Assembly (NCBI RefSeq): GCF_003391095.1
Contig: NZ_CP031447.1
Location: 2,480,001-2,544,000 of the forward strand
Source: Austwickia chelonae
Lineage (GTDB): Bacteria > Actinomycetota > Actinomycetes > Actinomycetales > Dermatophilaceae
Reading direction: 5' to 3'
DNA length: 64,000 nt
Position numbers and translations under genes: made by a program. Numbering within the stretch: position 1 is the stretch's first letter; the number at the start of each line of letters is the position of its first letter. The notes under the pieces are model-generated. The model saw only the letters and a list, made by a program, of their open reading frames with translations, was not told the DNA's origin and made no database searches. Below, piece by piece: positions 60,643 to 64,000 of this stretch.

Positions 60643-61386
60643 TCAGCGGCCTTGATTGGCCACTGCCTGGGCTGCTGCGGCTGCAGCCTCTGGGTCCAGG
60701 TAGGTGCCGCCCTTGGTGACCGGCTTCATGTCCTCGTCCAGTTCGTACACCAACGGCTGGGAGGTCGGGATGTTCAGCGCGGCGATGTCCTCGTCGGAGA
60801 TGCCGTCGAGATGCTTCACCAGTGCGCGCAGGCTGTTGCCGTGCGCGGTCACCAGAACGACCTTGCCCGCCTTCAGGTCGGGAACGATCTCGTTCTCGAA
60901 GTAGGGCACCAGACGTGCGACGACGTCCTTCAGGCACTCGGTCTCCGGGTTGACCCCGTCGATGTCGGCGTAGCGGGCGTCATGGGCCTGGCTGAACTCG
61001 TCGTCAGCAGTGATCGGCGGCGGCGGTGTGTCGTAGCTACGACGCCAGAGCATGAACTGCTCCTCGCCGAACTCCTGCAGGGTCTGCTTCTTGTCCTTGC
61101 CCTGGAGCGCACCATAGTGGCGCTCGTTCAGGCGCCAGTTCCGCTTCACCGGGATCCAGTGGCGGTCGGCCGCGTCCAAGGCGGTGTTCGCCGTGTTGAT
61201 CGCCCGCCGCAGCACCGAGGTGTGCACGATGTCCGGCAGGACACCCTTGGCTTTGAGCAGCTCGCCACCCTTGGCCGCTTCGGCGCGCCCCTTGTCGGAC
61301 AGATCGACGTCCACCCAGCCGGTGAACAGATTCTTGGCATTCCACTGGCTCTCGCCATGGCGCAGCAACACGAGGGTGTAGGTCAT
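60643..61386 (-). CDS. gpmA: 2,3-bisphosphoglycerate-dependent phosphoglycerate mutase
   Basis: A 247-residue glycolytic enzyme that interconverts 3- and 2-phosphoglycerate. The catalytic histidine lies in [12 protein letters not shown] (residues 5-16), with the second active-site residues in [13 protein letters not shown] and [18 protein letters not shown] (the other catalytic His). Length is standard for dPGM. It overlaps the YbjN-like gene by four bases (ATGA at 61383-61386). CTGGGG lies 6 bases upstream of the ATG. Confidence 0.95.
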   Translation of the reverse strand: MTYTLVLLRHGESQWNAKNLFTGWVDVDLSDKGRAEAAKGGELLKAKGVLPDIVHTSVLRRAINTANTALDAADRHWIPVKRNWRLNERHYGALQGKDKKQTLQEFGEEQFMLWRRSYDTPPPPITADDEFSQAHDARYADIDGVNPETECLKDVVARLVPYFENEIVPDLKAGKVVLVTAHGNSLRALVKHLDGISDEDIAALNIPTSQPLVYELDEDMKPVTKGGTYLDPEAAAAAAQAVANQGR

Positions 61387-61934
61387 GACCCCAGTTTATT
61401 CGGTCCCTCCGAGAAAGGAACCGGACCACCGTCCTTCCCCTCCGTGAGTGCATCCCGGAAGGCCTCCAGGTTGCGTAGCGACTCCCCCCGGTCGACCCGC
61501 CAGGCCCACTCCTTGCGCATCGACGTCCGGAAACCGGCGAGCAGCAAATCGTTGAAAGCGCCGTCGGCGGCCTCCAGCACCACCCCGAACAAACGGTCGA
61601 TGCTCTGCCCGTCCACTGCGGCCAACGGCAGGCGGCCCACCACGTAGACGTCGTCATGGACGTCCACGGCATAAGCCAGCCCCGGCATCCGCAGATTACG
61701 ACGCAGCAGATTCCGGAAGAAGCCGGCCTCGTTCTCGTCGGGGTGACGGATCACAAAAGCCGAGAGGGACAGGTCCGAGGTTCCGATCACCAGTGAACAC
61801 ACCGTCCGCAGCTTCTGATCACCCGGGAGAACCACCACCAGTTCTCCCGGCCGAGAACCTGCCTCGATCTCCAGGCCCTGCTCCTGGGCAAAATCGCGGA
61901 CGATCTTCTCCACGACGGTCTGCGTCTGCTCCAC
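61383..61934 (-). CDS. YbjN-domain protein
   Basis: A 183-residue protein starting [20 protein letters not shown]. The central domain ([40 protein letters not shown]) matches the YbjN-like sensory-transduction family, which is encoded beside mshA in many actinobacteria. There is no signal peptide. The GTG at 61934 lies 8 bases after the mshA stop with GGAGGAG upstream. Its function in these bacteria is unknown; position links it to mycothiol or glycolytic genes only by neighbourhood. Confidence 0.78.
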   Translation of the reverse strand: MEQTQTVVEKIVRDFAQEQGLEIEAGSRPGELVVVLPGDQKLRTVCSLVIGTSDLSLSAFVIRHPDENEAGFFRNLLRRNLRMPGLAYAVDVHDDVYVVGRLPLAAVDGQSIDRLFGVVLEAADGAFNDLLLAGFRTSMRKEWAWRVDRGESLRNLEAFRDALTEGKDGGPVPFSEGPNKLGS

Positions 61935-61941
61935 CCCGCAC

Positions 61942-63237
61942 TCAGCTCCTCCGCGTCGGGGCGAGCGCACTCGCCCGGGCCAAAGCCTCCAGTGTGTCTG
62001 ACCGACGGCTTGCCGCCGCCTCTTCGTACACCCCCAGAAGCCGGTCGGCAGTCACCTCCCAGCCGAAGGCACGCGCATGTTCCACTCCCAACAGGCCCAG
62101 CCGCTCCCGACGGGCACGGTCGTCCACCAGCTCCTCCACGTGACGGGACCACAGATCCACCTCATGGCCTGGGACCAGCACACCTCCCCCGACTGCGGTG
62201 GGCAGTCCCCCGACATCCGCCGCCAACACCGGGGTGCCGCAGGCCTGGGCTTCCAAGGCGACCAGTCCGAAGGACTCGTTGTAGGAAGGGACCGCGACCA
62301 GATCAGCAGCCCGATACCAGTGAGCAAGCCTGTCTCGAGGCCCCGGACGCTCGAAGAGCACCCGGTCGGTGATCCCCAGCTCCTGAGCCAGTTCCTGCAA
62401 TGCGGTGGGACGTTCCAGCCCGTTGCCGCTGGGCCCGCCGTTGACGACGACCCTCACCCGAGTTCTGAGGTCTTCCCGCCGGTTGAGAAGGTCGGCGACG
62501 GCTCCTAACAGCAGGTCCGGCGCTTTCAGCGGTTGAATACGCCCGACGAAAGCGATCAGGATCTCCTCGGGATCGATGCCGAGCAGCGCCCTGCTCAGCG
62601 TCCGATCCCCTGGGTGGAAGGTGCGCAGGTCCACCCCGGGGTTGACGACCCGGACCCGGCCGGGATCGGCTTCGTAGAGGTCGACGAGTTCAGCGGCCTC
62701 GGCTTCGGTATTGGCCACGAGCCGGTCTGCGACCGCTGCGACCTGGACCTCACCGATCTCACGGACCTGGGGTTCAGGTTGGTCTCCGTGGGCCAAGTGG
62801 CTGTTCTTCACCCGTGCCATGGTGTGCATGGTGTGGACCAGAGGAACCTGCCAGCGTTCCGCTGCCAGCCATCCCACCTGCCCGGAAAGCCAATAGTGCG
62901 AGTGGACGACGTCGTAGTGGCCTTCCGGGCGCGAAGCGACAGCTTGCATCACACCGGCAGCGAAAGCACAGAGCTGACTCGGCAGCTGCTCCTTGGCGAG
63001 CCCTTCGTAGGGACCTGCCGGAACATGGCGTACCAGAACTCCCGGTTCAGCTTCGATGTCTTGTTGGTCCCCGGAGGTCGCCCGGGTGAAAACCTCCACG
63101 CAGATCCCTCGTCGGGCCATCTCCACGGCGCTGTTGTAGACGTAGACGTTCAAGCCGCCCGCATCGCCAGTGCCTGGTGTGGCCAGTGGTGATGTGTGTA
63201 CGGCGATCATCGCCACCCGGTCGATCTGCGGGCTCAA
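61942..63237 (-). CDS. mshA: D-inositol-3-phosphate glycosyltransferase MshA
   Basis: A 431-residue GT4 enzyme that starts mycothiol synthesis by joining N-acetylglucosamine to inositol phosphate. Signatures are HTSPLATPGTGDAGGLNVYV near the N-terminus, DVVHSHYWLSGQVGWLAAER, LVHTMHTMARVKN, the donor-binding VPSYNESFGLVALEAQACGT and FVGRIQPLKAPDLLL. The TTG at 63237 has AGAGGAG 5-6 bases upstream and fits the usual N-terminus; a GTG at 63261 is less likely. Mycothiol indicates an actinobacterium. Divergent from the methyltransferase. Confidence 0.93.
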   Translation of the reverse strand: MSPQIDRVAMIAVHTSPLATPGTGDAGGLNVYVYNSAVEMARRGICVEVFTRATSGDQQDIEAEPGVLVRHVPAGPYEGLAKEQLPSQLCAFAAGVMQAVASRPEGHYDVVHSHYWLSGQVGWLAAERWQVPLVHTMHTMARVKNSHLAHGDQPEPQVREIGEVQVAAVADRLVANTEAEAAELVDLYEADPGRVRVVNPGVDLRTFHPGDRTLSRALLGIDPEEILIAFVGRIQPLKAPDLLLGAVADLLNRREDLRTRVRVVVNGGPSGNGLERPTALQELAQELGITDRVLFERPGPRDRLAHWYRAADLVAVPSYNESFGLVALEAQACGTPVLAADVGGLPTAVGGGVLVPGHEVDLWSRHVEELVDDRARRERLGLLGVEHARAFGWEVTADRLLGVYEEAAASRRSDTLEALARASALAPTRRS

Positions 63238-63492
63238 CGCCGCTCCTCTCGCCCACGACACCGATGGGATCCCCGTGTTCCCTCGGTGCCGTTCCTTCGT
63301 CCTTCACGTCCCGCACCGGGACGCCTCTCGCCCTGTCAACGCGGCAGAGGGCCCGGTACTTCCCTTCGGTGAGTCCTGTTTCCTGTGTTTTCGAGAGGGC
63401 GACGTACCACTGTTCCCGGGCCCGCATCCGCCGCCTTGCTCCTGGGGAAAGGAGGGAACCAACAGTCCGGGAGCACGGCGTACCGTGTGCGA

Positions 63493-64000
63493 GTGAGCAG
63501 GCGAACGATGGTGGGGGCAGCCACCCGCGGGACCACGAATCCCAACCGGTTGAGACGGTGTGATCGATGGTTGATCCGGACCCAGCTGTGGCGGCTGCGG
63601 CAGGCCTCCGCCCCGGTGGTCGTCGACCTGGGTTTCGGCGCTTCGCCGGTGACGACGGTCGAGCTACGGGATCGTCTCCGAGCGGTGAACCACCAGGTCT
63701 CCGTGGTCGGTATCGAAATCGATCCGGCTCGAGTCGTCGTGGCTGCCCATCTGGCCGGGGACGGGCTGGAGTTCCGCGTCGGCGGTTTCGAGCTACCGCT
63801 CCCCGGAGACAGGACGGCCTCCGTCGTCCGGGCTTTCAACGTCCTACGACAGTACGACGAGCAGGACGTGCCGCAGGCCTGGGAGCTGCTGTGCTCACGA
63901 CTGGACCCGCACGGCCTGCTCATCGACGGAACCTGTGACGAGATCGGGCGACGTGCCACCTGGGTCGCCATCACTCGTCGAGGCCCGCAGACGCTGACCA
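63493..64000 (+). CDS. SAM-dependent methyltransferase-like protein (3' end cut by window edge)
   Basis: An open frame from GTG 63493 to the right edge (169 codons seen). VVVDLGFGASPVTTVELRDR resembles the SAM-binding motif I loop, VSVVGIEIDPARVVVAAHLA the acidic motif II and RAFNVLRQYDEQDVPQAWEL the region after motif IV. No SD is present, but TACCGT lies 7 bases upstream, so it may be leaderless; ATG 63508 is the alternative start. The substrate is unknown. It is divergent from mshA, a common neighbour in related genomes. Confidence 0.75.
   Translation, partial: MSRRTMVGAATRGTTNPNRLRRCDRWLIRTQLWRLRQASAPVVVDLGFGASPVTTVELRDRLRAVNHQVSVVGIEIDPARVVVAAHLAGDGLEFRVGGFELPLPGDRTASVVRAFNVLRQYDEQDVPQAWELLCSRLDPHGLLIDGTCDEIGRRATWVAITRRGPQTLT

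Noticed and set aside
1-64000. CRISPR array or tandem repeat array
   Set aside because: Reading through the window I saw no set of equally spaced identical repeats; proline-rich tail repeats at 29750-29840 are coding low complexity.

Overview
The window is a high-G+C chromosomal segment of an actinobacterium. The marker genes are mshA (mycothiol), senX3-regX3-phoU, carD-ispD-ispF, a resuscitation-promoting factor and a DUF4032 protein. Gene order at the right end (mshA, YbjN, gpm, phoU, senX3, regX3, carD, ispD, ispF, cysS, rlmB) is core and fits a Micrococcales-type genome, perhaps Dermatophilaceae or Intrasporangiaceae; this placement is inference from gene content, not a database match.

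1-10.6 kb is a corrinoid region. cobG (running off the left edge) and cobN diverge around a cobalamin riboswitch. A second cobalamin riboswitch leads an operon of ABC permease, ATPase and binding lipoprotein (BtuCDF-like), followed by a lipoprotein with an FMN-attachment motif and an ApbE-type flavin transferase.

10.6-20.8 kb is mixed: an acyl-CoA dehydrogenase, then a lower-G+C patch (MFS exporter, IS30 transposase remnant, membrane protein plus small regulator, alpha/beta hydrolase, unknown ORFs), a soluble zinc-binding-type chemoreceptor, a PH/SHOCT-like protein and a GH76-like protein. 20.6-28.4 kb holds an acetate permease pair, a NUDIX hydrolase, a secreted streptogrisin-like protease, an XRE-TPR regulator facing a 51-codon ORF, a proline-rich lipoprotein operon and an FMN reductase. 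28.5-32.3 kb is AT-richer and decayed: small membrane proteins, an integrase stump, a HicB-like antitoxin and tRNA-Thr(TGT).

32.4-45.5 kb holds an rpf gene behind a c-di-AMP riboswitch, a membrane-anchored Ser/Thr kinase, otsA-otsB, a LacI regulator divergent from a complete sugar ABC importer (binding protein, two permeases, MsmK-type ATPase) and DUF4032. 45.5-50.9 kb is a tightly overlapped sulfur-type operon: operator-like promoter, cysteine-containing leader peptide, DUF4242-like protein, flavin-dependent acyl-CoA-dehydrogenase-like oxygenase, ABC importer and FMN reductase. From 51 kb to the end come core genes: rlmB, cysS, an unknown gene pair, ispF, ispD, carD, a lipoprotein, regX3-senX3 divergent from phoU with a Pho-box-like element, gpm, a YbjN protein, mshA and a partial methyltransferase.

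The best candidates for something little described are the riboswitch-led corrinoid-uptake plus flavinylation operon (6.2-10.6 kb), the leader-controlled sulfur operon (45.5-50.9 kb) and the XRE-TPR regulator with its divergent small ORF (25.4-26.8 kb).
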